From positions 3,797,001 through 3,861,000 of the forward strand of contig NZ_CP025113.1 of the NCBI RefSeq assembly GCF_002831585.1: DNA of 64,000 nt, read 5' to 3'. Made by a program: the position numbers and the translations under genes. Positions within the stretch are counted from its first letter, which is position 1, and every line of letters begins with the position of its first letter. The DNA comes from Bradyrhizobium sp. SK17. GTDB taxonomy: Bacteria; Pseudomonadota; Alphaproteobacteria; Rhizobiales; Xanthobacteraceae. Under the pieces are notes generated by a model that did no database searches, was not told where the DNA came from, and was given only the letters and a program-made list of their open reading frames with translations. Shown piece after piece: positions 53,120-60,710 of the stretch.

Positions 53120-54451
53120 ATGGCAACGGCAAAGCTCAAGGTCAAGGACGGCGGCTACCAAGCCGAGCTCGATGCGGCCGAACGCGCCTCGCGCGACGAG
53201 ATCATGACGTTGCAAACCAAGCGGCTCGGCTGGTCGCTCAAACATGCCTATGACAATGTCGCGCACTACAAGAAGGCGTTCGACGCCGCGGGCGTGCACC
53301 CCACGGACTTCAGGCAGCTTTCCGATCTCGCCAAGTTTCCGTTCACGGTGAAGACCGATCTGCGCGACAATTATCCCTTCAACATGTTCGCGGTGCCGCG
53401 CGAGCAACTGGTGCGGGTGCATGCCTCGTCCGGCACCACCGGCAAGCCGATCGTGGTCGGCTACACCAGGGCTGATATCGACACCTGGGCGGATGTGATG
53501 GCGCGCTCGATCCGCGCCGCCGGCGGCCGCAAGGGCATGCTGATGCACAATGCCTATGGCTATGGCCTGTTCACCGGCGGCCTCGGCGCGCATTACGGCG
53601 CCGAGCGGCTGGGCTGCACCGTGATCCCGATTTCCGGCGGCATGACCGAGCGCCAGGTGCAGCTGATCAACGACTTCCGGCCCGACATCATCACGGTGAC
53701 GCCGAGCTACATGCTGGCGATCCTCGACGAGTTCAAGCGGCAGGGCCTCGACCCGCGCAAGTCGTCGCTGAAGTTCGGCATCTTCGGCGCCGAGCCGTGG
53801 ACCAATGCGATGCGCGTCGAGATCGAGCAGGCCTTCGACATGGATGCCACCGATATCTACGGCCTGTCGGAAGTGATCGGTCCCGGTGTCGCGCAGGAAT
53901 GCGTGGAGACCAAGGACGGCCTGCACATCTGGGAGGATCACTTCTATCCGGAGGTGATCGATCCCTTGACCGGCAAGGTGCTGCCTGACGGCGAGAAGGG
54001 CGAGCTGGTGTTCACCTCGCTGACCAAGGAAGGCTTCCCGATCATCCGCTACCGGACCCGCGACCTGACGCGGCTGTTGCCCGGCACGGCGCGGCCCGGC
54101 ATGCGACGGATGGAGAAGGTGACCGGCCGCTCCGACGACATGATCATCCTGCGCGGGGTCAACGTGTTCCCGACCCAGATCGAGGAAGCCTTGCTGGCGA
54201 CCGACTGGTGCGGCGGACACTTCGTCATCGAGCTGACCCGCGAAGGCCGCATGGACGAGATGACGGTGCTCGCCGAGGCGCGGCCCGAGAGCTGGGACGG
54301 TGCAGGGCTGACCGCACACGCCGAGAAGGTCTCCGCCTTCATCAAGAACACGATCGGCATCTCGACCCGCGTTCGCGTCGTTGCGCCCGAAACGCTGGAA
54401 CGTTCGCTCGGCAAGGCGAAACGTGTTTACGACAAGCGGCCGAAAGAATAG
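53120..54451 (+). CDS. paaK: Phenylacetate-CoA ligase PaaK
   Basis: 443 residues. Phenylacetate-CoA ligase activates phenylacetate with ATP and CoA, the first pathway step. The nucleotide loop is ASSGTTGKPIVVGYT, then YGLSEVIGPGVAQEC and the hinge RSDDMIILRGVNVFP before the C-terminal domain. LKHAYDNVAHYKKAFDAAGV near residue 36 is typical. Last gene of the paa unit; a palindromic element lies after it. Confidence 0.96.
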   Translation: MATAKLKVKDGGYQAELDAAERASRDEIMTLQTKRLGWSLKHAYDNVAHYKKAFDAAGVHPTDFRQLSDLAKFPFTVKTDLRDNYPFNMFAVPREQLVRVHASSGTTGKPIVVGYTRADIDTWADVMARSIRAAGGRKGMLMHNAYGYGLFTGGLGAHYGAERLGCTVIPISGGMTERQVQLINDFRPDIITVTPSYMLAILDEFKRQGLDPRKSSLKFGIFGAEPWTNAMRVEIEQAFDMDATDIYGLSEVIGPGVAQECVETKDGLHIWEDHFYPEVIDPLTGKVLPDGEKGELVFTSLTKEGFPIIRYRTRDLTRLLPGTARPGMRRMEKVTGRSDDMIILRGVNVFPTQIEEALLATDWCGGHFVIELTREGRMDEMTVLAEARPESWDGAGLTAHAEKVSAFIKNTIGISTRVRVVAPETLERSLGKAKRVYDKRPKE

Positions 54452-54507
54452 CCTCTCGCCCGCATCCGTAGGGCTATCGCATATGCGCGCGACTCCCCAC
54501 AAACTCC

Positions 54508-54593
54508 GTCATGCCCGGGCTTGTCCCGGGCATCCACGTCTCCATTTCCTTGCGAAGAAAGACGTGGATGGCCGGGACAAGCCCGGCCATGAC
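54508..54593. repeat. Interspersed palindromic element, GTCATGCCCGGGC type
   Basis: GTCATGCCCGGGCTTGTCCC and GGGACAAGCCCGGCCATGAC pair over 18-20 bases, with an inner CATCCACGTC / GACGTGGATG arm. It lies after paaK. Its frame is open into the amidase, giving an artificial peptide extension. Confidence 0.85.
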
Positions 54594-54654
54594 GAGTGTG
54601 GAAATGGCAGCGCCATATGCGATTGCCCTGCCGCAATCCAAGAGGGCGCAGGGC

Positions 54655-56085
54655 ATGGCCGATAGCAATGAAGCAACCGCCGCGGAGATCGTTGCCGCTA
54701 TAAGCAGCGGCAAGGTGACCGCGGTCAGCGTCGTCGAGGCGGCGCTCGATCGCGCGGAGCGGCTCAAGCACCTCAACGCCTTCATCCTGCTGAACCGCGA
54801 TGGCGCGTTGGCCGCGGCGCGCGAGGTCGATGCCGGGAAGCGCACCGGCGCGCTGGCCGGGCTTCCCATCGTCGTGAAGGACAACATCAACACGTCGGAC
54901 CTGCCGACATCGGGCGGCACGCCGGCGCTGCGACACGCGCGGCCCGCGCGCAATGCGCCGTCGCTGCAAAAGCTGCTCGACGCCGGTGCCGTCGTGATCG
55001 GCAAGGCCAATCTGCACGAGCTCGCCTTCGGCATCACCAGCACCAATCTCGCGCCGTTCGCAGGACCGGTGCGGAATCCGTACGACACGAACAGGATCCC
55101 GGGCGGCTCGTCAGGCGGGACGTCGGCGGCGATCGCCGCGCGGATCACGACCTGCGGCCTCGGATCGGACACCGGCGGCTCGACCCGCGTGCCCGCGGCG
55201 CTGACCGGGACCGTCGGGCTCCGGCCGTCGGTCGGCAATGGCGGCGCCGAGCGACGCTATCACGACGACAACCAGGTGGTTCCGATCAGCCATACCCGCG
55301 ACACCGTAGGCCCGATGGGCCGCACGGTCGCCGACGTCGCGCTGCTCGATTCTGTCATCACGGGCACGCCCCTGGCCACGGCCATTCCGTTGCGCGGTGT
55401 GCGCCTCGGCACTCCCGCCTGCTTCTGGAGCGGGCTTGATCGCGATGTCGAAGCCGTCGCCCGCGCAGCCTGCGCCCGGCTCACGGCAGCGGGCGCCGTA
55501 CTGGTCGATGTCGATATGCCCGGCCTGTTCGAGCAGAACGAAAAGGTGTCTTTCGTGGTCGCGCTGCACGAACCGATCGCCGATATCCCGGCCTGGCTCG
55601 CCGCGTCCGGGATCGAGGGGATCACGCTGTCCGACATCGCAGCCGGTGTCGTCAGTCCCGACGTGGTGGGTGCTTTCGGTGCCATCACGGCGGATGCTTT
55701 CGGCGCTGCTTATGACGATGCGATCAAGGTCCAGCGGCCGGCGCTTCAGGCGATCTACGCCGCGTATCTCAGGGACAATCGACTGGATGCCATCCTGTTT
55801 CCGACCACGATCGCGCCGGCGCCTGTGATCGACGAGAAGACCGGGTCCGGCGAGATGTCGGTCAATGGCGGCGCGCCGGTGCAGACCTTCAGCACCATGA
55901 TCCGCAACACCGATCCCGGCAGCAATGCGGGCCTTCCCGGCCTGTCGCTGTATGCCGGCATGACGCCTGGCGGCCTGCCGGTGGGGCTCGAGCTCGATGG
56001 TCCGGTCGGCAGCGATGCAAAGCTGCTTGGGTTCGGCCTGTCGATCGAGGCGATCCTGGGCGTGGCCCCGCCACCGAAGCTCTGA
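54655..56085 (+). CDS. Amidase signature family protein, indoleacetamide/mandelamide hydrolase-like
   Basis: 476 residues from the ATG at 54655. The Ser-cisSer-Lys triad is visible: Lys in LPIVVKDNINTSD, the cis-Ser in GGSSGGTSAAIAAR, and the nucleophilic Ser in GSDTGGSTRVPAALTG. LHELAFGITSTN and ISHTRDTVGPMGRTVADVAL resemble indole-3-acetamide and mandelamide hydrolases. Upstream residues in the open frame come from the palindromic repeat and should not be included. Placed after paaK, it may release arylacetic acids, including phenylacetate or indoleacetate, from their amides. That link is inference. Confidence 0.82.
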   Translation: MADSNEATAAEIVAAISSGKVTAVSVVEAALDRAERLKHLNAFILLNRDGALAAAREVDAGKRTGALAGLPIVVKDNINTSDLPTSGGTPALRHARPARNAPSLQKLLDAGAVVIGKANLHELAFGITSTNLAPFAGPVRNPYDTNRIPGGSSGGTSAAIAARITTCGLGSDTGGSTRVPAALTGTVGLRPSVGNGGAERRYHDDNQVVPISHTRDTVGPMGRTVADVALLDSVITGTPLATAIPLRGVRLGTPACFWSGLDRDVEAVARAACARLTAAGAVLVDVDMPGLFEQNEKVSFVVALHEPIADIPAWLAASGIEGITLSDIAAGVVSPDVVGAFGAITADAFGAAYDDAIKVQRPALQAIYAAYLRDNRLDAILFPTTIAPAPVIDEKTGSGEMSVNGGAPVQTFSTMIRNTDPGSNAGLPGLSLYAGMTPGGLPVGLELDGPVGSDAKLLGFGLSIEAILGVAPPPKL

Positions 56086-56161
56086 TGTCGTCGCCATCAA
56101 CAAGCCCCTTGAATTGATCGGTCAGTCGATTAGTCATGTCTGAGGCCGTCAGGCCGCCAAT

Positions 56162-57193
56162 ATGACCAAGACTGGAATGCTCATGCCGCCGGCCCCGCAA
56201 GCAAATCGTCCTGTCGACGCCCGCTGCGTCCGCCTGCTGGCGAAGGCGGAGAGTGCTGCCGCGGTGGGACCGGTTGTCGAGACGCATGCGCTGTCGCGCG
56301 GCGACAACGATGTCCTGATCGAGGTGAAGGCCGCGGCGGTCAATCCATCCGACGTGAAAGCCGCGACCGGGCTGATGCCCTATGCCGTGTTCCCGCGCAC
56401 CTCCGGCCGCGACTATGCCGGCGTCGTGATCGACGGCCCCTCCGGCTTGATCGGGCGCGAAGTGTTCGGCTCGTCCGGCGATCTCGGCATCCGCCGCGAC
56501 GGCACCCATGCCACCCATCTGGTGGTCGAGGCCGATGCGGTGGTGGAAAAGCCCGCCGGCATTTCCTGGGACGAGGCGGCAGGGATCGGCGTGCCCTTCG
56601 TCACCGCGATGGAAGGCTTGCGTCGCGCCGGCCTGCCGAAGCCGGGCGAGACCGTGCTGGTGATGGGCGTCAACGGCAAGGTCGGCCAGGCCGCGGTGCA
56701 GATCGCGAGCTGGCACGGCGCGCGCGTGATCGGCGTGGTGCGCAAGCGCGAGCCCTATGAGGGCCACAGCAATGTGCCGGTCGAGGTGATCGATGCCTCG
56801 GCCATGGATGTCGCGGCGCGGGCGCGCGAGCTGACCGGCGGCAAGGGCGCCGACATCGTCTACAACACGGTTGGCGATCCCTATTTCCAGGCCGCGCACA
56901 AATCGCTGGCGCTGCGCGGCCGCCAGATCCTGATCGCCGCGGTCGACCGCATCGTGCAGTTCAACATCCTCGAATTCTACCGCGGCCAGCACACCTATGT
57001 CGGCATCGACACGCTGGCGTTGTCGTCGGTTGCGACCGGTGAGGTGCTGCGCGAGCTCGCGCCGGGCTTCGCCAGCGGACATCTGAAGCCGTTCCCGATC
57101 AAGCCGGGGGCGATCTATCCGCTGGAGCAGGCCAGGGCAGCGTTCGTTGCCGTGGCAGGCTCGTCGCGCGACCGCGTGATCCTGCGGCCGTAA
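56162..57193 (+). CDS. MDR-family zinc-less alcohol dehydrogenase/quinone oxidoreductase
   Basis: 343 residues. GroES-like N-terminal domain with VLIEVKAAAVNPSDVKAATG and RTSGRDYAGVVI; the nucleotide-binding loop is VLVMGVNGKVGQAAVQIA. Catalytic-zinc cysteine and histidine pattern is absent, so a quinone-oxidoreductase or enoyl-reductase activity is likelier. NADPH use is not certain. It follows the amidase by 76 bases and a palindromic element follows it. Confidence 0.82.
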   Translation: MTKTGMLMPPAPQANRPVDARCVRLLAKAESAAAVGPVVETHALSRGDNDVLIEVKAAAVNPSDVKAATGLMPYAVFPRTSGRDYAGVVIDGPSGLIGREVFGSSGDLGIRRDGTHATHLVVEADAVVEKPAGISWDEAAGIGVPFVTAMEGLRRAGLPKPGETVLVMGVNGKVGQAAVQIASWHGARVIGVVRKREPYEGHSNVPVEVIDASAMDVAARARELTGGKGADIVYNTVGDPYFQAAHKSLALRGRQILIAAVDRIVQFNILEFYRGQHTYVGIDTLALSSVATGEVLRELAPGFASGHLKPFPIKPGAIYPLEQARAAFVAVAGSSRDRVILRP

Positions 57194-57199
57194 TTCACC

Positions 57200-57318
57200 G
57201 TCATTGCGAGGAGTGAAGCGACGAAGCAATCCACTCTCTCTTGTTGCGGTGATATGGATTGCTTCGCGGAGCCTGTCATCGGGCGGCGCTCCGCGCCGAC
57301 CCGTTGGCTCGCAATGAC
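57200..57318. repeat. Interspersed palindromic element, GTCATTGCGAGGAG type
   Basis: GTCATTGCGAGGAGTGAAGC and GGCTCGCAATGAC as outer arms, inner GCAATCCACT / ATGGATTGC and GGCGCTCCGCGCC. It ends 18 bases before the YeeE-type start and is related to the element at 51322. Confidence 0.75.
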
Positions 57319-57336
57319 GAATTCTGAGGGACTTCC

Positions 57337-58392
57337 ATGGACCCCGCCACGATCGTGATCCTCGCTGCCCTGATCATCGGCCTCATCTATGGCTCGGTCG
57401 GCTTGCTCAGCGGCTTTTGCATGATGAGCGGCCTGCGCGGCTGGTGGGCGGAGGGCGACGGCCGGCTGGCGCGTACCTATGCGCTGGCAATGGGGGTTGC
57501 GATCGCGGCCTCGCAGCTACTGGCCGCGGCCGGGCTCGTCGATCTCGGCAAGTCGATCTATCTGCAACCGTTATTCTCGGCGCCGGTGATGTTCCTCGGC
57601 GGGCTGCTGTTCGGCTACGGCATGGTGCTGTCGAACGGCTGCGGCTCGCGGGCGCTGGTGCTGCTCGGGCGCGGCAATTTGCGGTCCTTCGTGGTCGTGA
57701 TCGTGCTCGGCATCGTCGCCGAGATGACGCTGAAGGGCCTGATTGCGCCAGCGCGGATCGCGATGGTGCAGATTTCGCAGGCCACCGTCGCCGTCAATTC
57801 GGTGCCGGCCCTGCTGGCGAGCGCGGGCCTCGGTGCGGTGCCGGCACGGATGGTCGCAGCCTCCGTGCTTGCGGCTGTGCTGATCGCTTTCGCTCTAGCG
57901 CACCCACCGTTCCGAAGATCGCCGGGACAGATCGCGGCCGGCCTGATCGTTGGCCTGTTGGTGGCCGGAGGCTGGTATGCGACCGGCCATCTCGGGGCCG
58001 ACGATTTCAATCCGGTGCCGGTGACGTCGTTGACCTTCATCGCGCCGATCGCCGACGCGCTGCAATACGTGATGCTCTCGACCGGATCGACGCTGAATTT
58101 CGGCATCGTCACCGTGTTCGGCGTGTTCGCGGGCAGCCTGATCACGGCGCTTGCCACCGGACGTTTTCAGCTCGAGGGTTACCGTTCGCCGCAGCACATG
58201 CTGCGCTCGGCGAGCGGCGCCGCGCTGATGGGCGTGGGTGGCGTGATGGCGTTCGGCTGCTCGGTCGGGCAGGGGCTGACCGGACTGTCGACGCTGTCGC
58301 TGTCATCCTTCATCGCCATCGCCGGCATCATGCTCGGCACCGGCGCCGGCCTGCGCGGCGCGCTTCGGGTCAGGCCGCCTGCAACGGCTTGA
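57337..58392 (+). CDS. YeeE/YedE family (TsuA-like) sulfur-compound transporter
   Basis: 351 residues with about nine to ten membrane segments. The two cysteine loops SNGCGSRALVLLGRGNLR (about 96) and FGCSVGQGLTGLSTLS (about 308) are the family hallmarks; cysteines in TsuA pass thiosulfate through the membrane. The N-terminal YGSVGLLSGFCMMSGLRGWW adds another. GAGGGA precedes the ATG. No TusA or rhodanese partner is adjacent, so thiosulfate as substrate is an assumption. Confidence 0.87.
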   Translation: MDPATIVILAALIIGLIYGSVGLLSGFCMMSGLRGWWAEGDGRLARTYALAMGVAIAASQLLAAAGLVDLGKSIYLQPLFSAPVMFLGGLLFGYGMVLSNGCGSRALVLLGRGNLRSFVVVIVLGIVAEMTLKGLIAPARIAMVQISQATVAVNSVPALLASAGLGAVPARMVAASVLAAVLIAFALAHPPFRRSPGQIAAGLIVGLLVAGGWYATGHLGADDFNPVPVTSLTFIAPIADALQYVMLSTGSTLNFGIVTVFGVFAGSLITALATGRFQLEGYRSPQHMLRSASGAALMGVGGVMAFGCSVGQGLTGLSTLSLSSFIAIAGIMLGTGAGLRGALRVRPPATA

Positions 58393-58464
58393 CGCTAAGA
58401 AAGCGATGATCTGCGAGATTCCGGATTGCCGTCAAAGGCTGACATTCAAGATGCTTAAGTGAAT

Positions 58465-58488
58465 GTCCGCTAAGGGCCAGAAGCGGAC
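58465..58488. repeat. TGTCCGCT inverted repeat
   Basis: GTCCGCT and AGCGGAC form a perfect 7-bp inverted repeat around ten bases, in the 113-base gap between converging genes. A degenerate copy starts at 59528 on the other side of the hydrolase gene. Confidence 0.55.
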
Positions 58489-58505
58489 TCGTCCGTCGAA
58501 ACCCG

Positions 58506-59471
58506 TCAATTGCCCGCGACCAGTTGCTCATGGAAGAATCGAGCAACGCTCCTGTTAAATTCGCGATGAAACGCTAACCTATCAAACCCCGCGGGCTTGT
58601 CGGCGCAGATGCGGGGCAGCGCGGCCTTTAGTTGCGGCGAGCATGGCGCTGCGAACGCAAAGTGCCCGGCAGGCACATCGTGAATCTCTGGCTTTCCCGG
58701 TAGCGCACGGGCGACTCTCGCCGTGCCTTCGGGATCAATAACCCCAATTCCAACCTCCGCTCGCCAAAACTGCACTGGAATCGTGATGGCGGCCAAATTT
58801 GATTGAGTGAAGAAACCTGGTATCGGGTCGGCGATCACAGCGGCGCGAATGCGCGCGTCCTGTGCCAAGGCAGGAATGTCGGTGTTCCTAATTTGCTCGC
58901 AGAATTTCGACGCATCCGTGCAACCGCGCGCAACACGGCCAAAATCTGGCGCGGCTCCAATCAGTGCCAGCGCGGTGTAGCCGCCCTTTGAGAACCCGAA
59001 CAATCCGATCTTCGCGGGATCGACGACGGCTCTACCATTCCACTCTTGCAGCACAAAATCGAGCAGACGGACCATGTCCGTCGGCCGCGACAAGTAGGAT
59101 GACAGATCGTCTTTCTTTGAGGAATCGCTCGCGCAATCGCCGGGGTGATTGATTGCCGCAACGACAAATCCGGCATCCGCTAGCGCCGCTGCCGTGTCAT
59201 GGTGCCCGCCGAACCAGCCGACATAACCATGGGAGATGATGATCAGCGGCAGCTTTGTCCCAGTGACCGGGCAATCCTTCACACCGACAAGACCGTAGTC
59301 GACTCCCACCCCCAAGTCGCCCAGCTCCACATCTTTCGGCTTGTCCTGGCATGGATACCAGATCGCGCCCGTCAAGTTAGGACCATGGTTGAAAAGCTGG
59401 ATACCAGCGGCATCGGCGGAAAAGGCCGAGCAAGAAAGCAGGACAACTAAAGACCAAAATGCCTTGCGCAA
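58506..59471 (-). CDS. Secreted alpha/beta hydrolase, dienelactone-hydrolase-like
   Basis: 321 residues from a TTG at 59471 that has GGGAG seven bases upstream; a TTG at 59504 is an alternative. Signal peptide about residues 1-22 (LRKAFWSLVVLLSCSAFSAD), cleaved near DAA/GI. The oxyanion loop is LIIISHGYVGWFGGHHDTAA, the elbow GFSKGG puts the serine nucleophile in place, and GHFAFAAPCS holds the histidine. The base composition is visibly less GC-rich than its neighbours, which suggests transfer. Both flanks carry TGTCCGCT-type repeats. Confidence 0.82.
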   Translation of the reverse strand: MRKAFWSLVVLLSCSAFSADAAGIQLFNHGPNLTGAIWYPCQDKPKDVELGDLGVGVDYGLVGVKDCPVTGTKLPLIIISHGYVGWFGGHHDTAAALADAGFVVAAINHPGDCASDSSKKDDLSSYLSRPTDMVRLLDFVLQEWNGRAVVDPAKIGLFGFSKGGYTALALIGAAPDFGRVARGCTDASKFCEQIRNTDIPALAQDARIRAAVIADPIPGFFTQSNLAAITIPVQFWRAEVGIGVIDPEGTARVARALPGKPEIHDVPAGHFAFAAPCSPQLKAALPRICADKPAGFDRLAFHREFNRSVARFFHEQLVAGN

Positions 59472-59721
59472 ATAAGTCTCCCAAGTGTTGAGAGTGGGAA
59501 GCAAGCGCAGGAACGTGGGCCGAAATATGTCCGCTATGGGTCACAAGCTGACGTCCCTAAGGGTGAGGTCGAGAGTCGCTTTTACGCTCGAAAGCGGTAT
59601 CCCGGATTTATGAGGACCGCCCAAGGTTGAGCTGAGGTCGTGACGGATGTTCGCTTCTCTCCGTCGGGAGAGGCGGACCGAATCGGTGGCTTAAACCGTT
59701 TCAGTTTAACTTCATCCTGTT
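59472..59721. other. Intergenic region with degenerate TGTCCGCT repeat
   Basis: 250 bases between the secreted hydrolase and the exporter, both on the minus strand. It contains ATGTCCGCTATGGGTCACAA at about 59528-59547, a degenerate copy of the repeat at 58465. I see no gene. Confidence 0.45.
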
Positions 59722-60621
59722 TTAGGCCCGCGCCGGTGCATCTGCCAGCGAGCTCAACGCGATCCCGCCGACGATCAGCGCTGCGGCGATCGCCAGCGAG
59801 AGATCGATCGGCTCGCCGAGCAGCAGCGCCGCGGTCACGATGCCGACGATTGGTGTCCCCGTCGTGCCGAGCGAGGTCGTCAGCGCCGGCAGGCTCTTGT
59901 TGACAACAGACATCGCCCAATAGGCCAGCGCGGTGCCGATGAAGCCGGAATAGAGGAACAGCAGCACGAGGTGTGGCGACCACGTCACGGTGGGGACGCC
60001 CTCGGTGACCAGCGCTGTTGTGGTCAGCACCAGCGTGGCGACCAGCACCTGCCACAACAGCAATTGCAGCGGAGTCGCGATCCAGCGGTGCGAGCGGATG
60101 TAGATGATGTTCGCTGCCCAGCAGATCGCGGCAAGGATGATCATGCCGGCGCCCGCGATGACGTGCAGATTGCTCCAGTCCAGCGATGCCGGGTTGAGGA
60201 TGACGCACAGGCCTGCGAGTCCGGAGGCGACCCCGACGAGTTTCAGCGCACCGAGCCGCTCGGTCCGTGCGGCGCCGGCGGCAAGCGCGACCCATAACGG
60301 CGTCGTGTAGCCGAGCACGATACCCTTGCTCGCCGGCAGATAGCGCAGGCCGGCGGCGACCAGTGTCGAGAAGAACGTCATGTGCAGCAGCGCCACGCTG
60401 AGCACGACAGGAACATCGGCGACCCGAGGAATGATCAGGTTTCCGCTGGCGCGCAGGATCACCAGCAGCGCGACCAGGGCGACCCAGCTGCGGATCGATG
60501 CGGTCCACAACGGCGGCACCGCCTCGACCAGCGATTTGGTGACCGACCAGTTGATGCCCCAGGCCAGCACCACGACGACAAACAGGGCGGCGGCCTTGGC
60601 GGGAGAAAGCGATTGGTTCAC
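59722..60621 (-). CDS. EamA/DMT-family transporter
   Basis: 299 residues with ten membrane segments in two EamA repeats. First repeat: FVVVVLAWGINWSVTKSLVE near residue 14 and GLRYLPASKGIVLGYTTPLW; second repeat: LVLLFLYSGFIGTALAYWAM and TTGTPIVGIVTAALLLGEPI. Such proteins export amino acids or metabolites. It is divergent from a MocR-type regulator, a common arrangement in which the regulator controls the exporter. Confidence 0.9.
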   Translation of the reverse strand: MNQSLSPAKAAALFVVVVLAWGINWSVTKSLVEAVPPLWTASIRSWVALVALLVILRASGNLIIPRVADVPVVLSVALLHMTFFSTLVAAGLRYLPASKGIVLGYTTPLWVALAAGAARTERLGALKLVGVASGLAGLCVILNPASLDWSNLHVIAGAGMIILAAICWAANIIYIRSHRWIATPLQLLLWQVLVATLVLTTTALVTEGVPTVTWSPHLVLLFLYSGFIGTALAYWAMSVVNKSLPALTTSLGTTGTPIVGIVTAALLLGEPIDLSLAIAAALIVGGIALSSLADAPARA

Positions 60622-60664
60622 GACAGAATCCTTGCAGGCGATACCCCCTGTGAATAGGATCGTG

Positions 60665-60686
60665 CTGGTTCTATCAAAAGAGCCAG
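60665..60686. promoter_or_regulatory. MocR-type operator in the divergent promoter region
   Basis: CTGGTTCT-ATCAAA-AGAGCCAG is an 8-bp inverted repeat with one mismatch pair, 24 bases before the regulator start and 43 before the exporter start. Its form fits operators of MocR regulators divergent from transporters. Confidence 0.6.
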
Positions 60687-60710
60687 ACCGTGTAGAATGT
60701 AGGGACCAGA

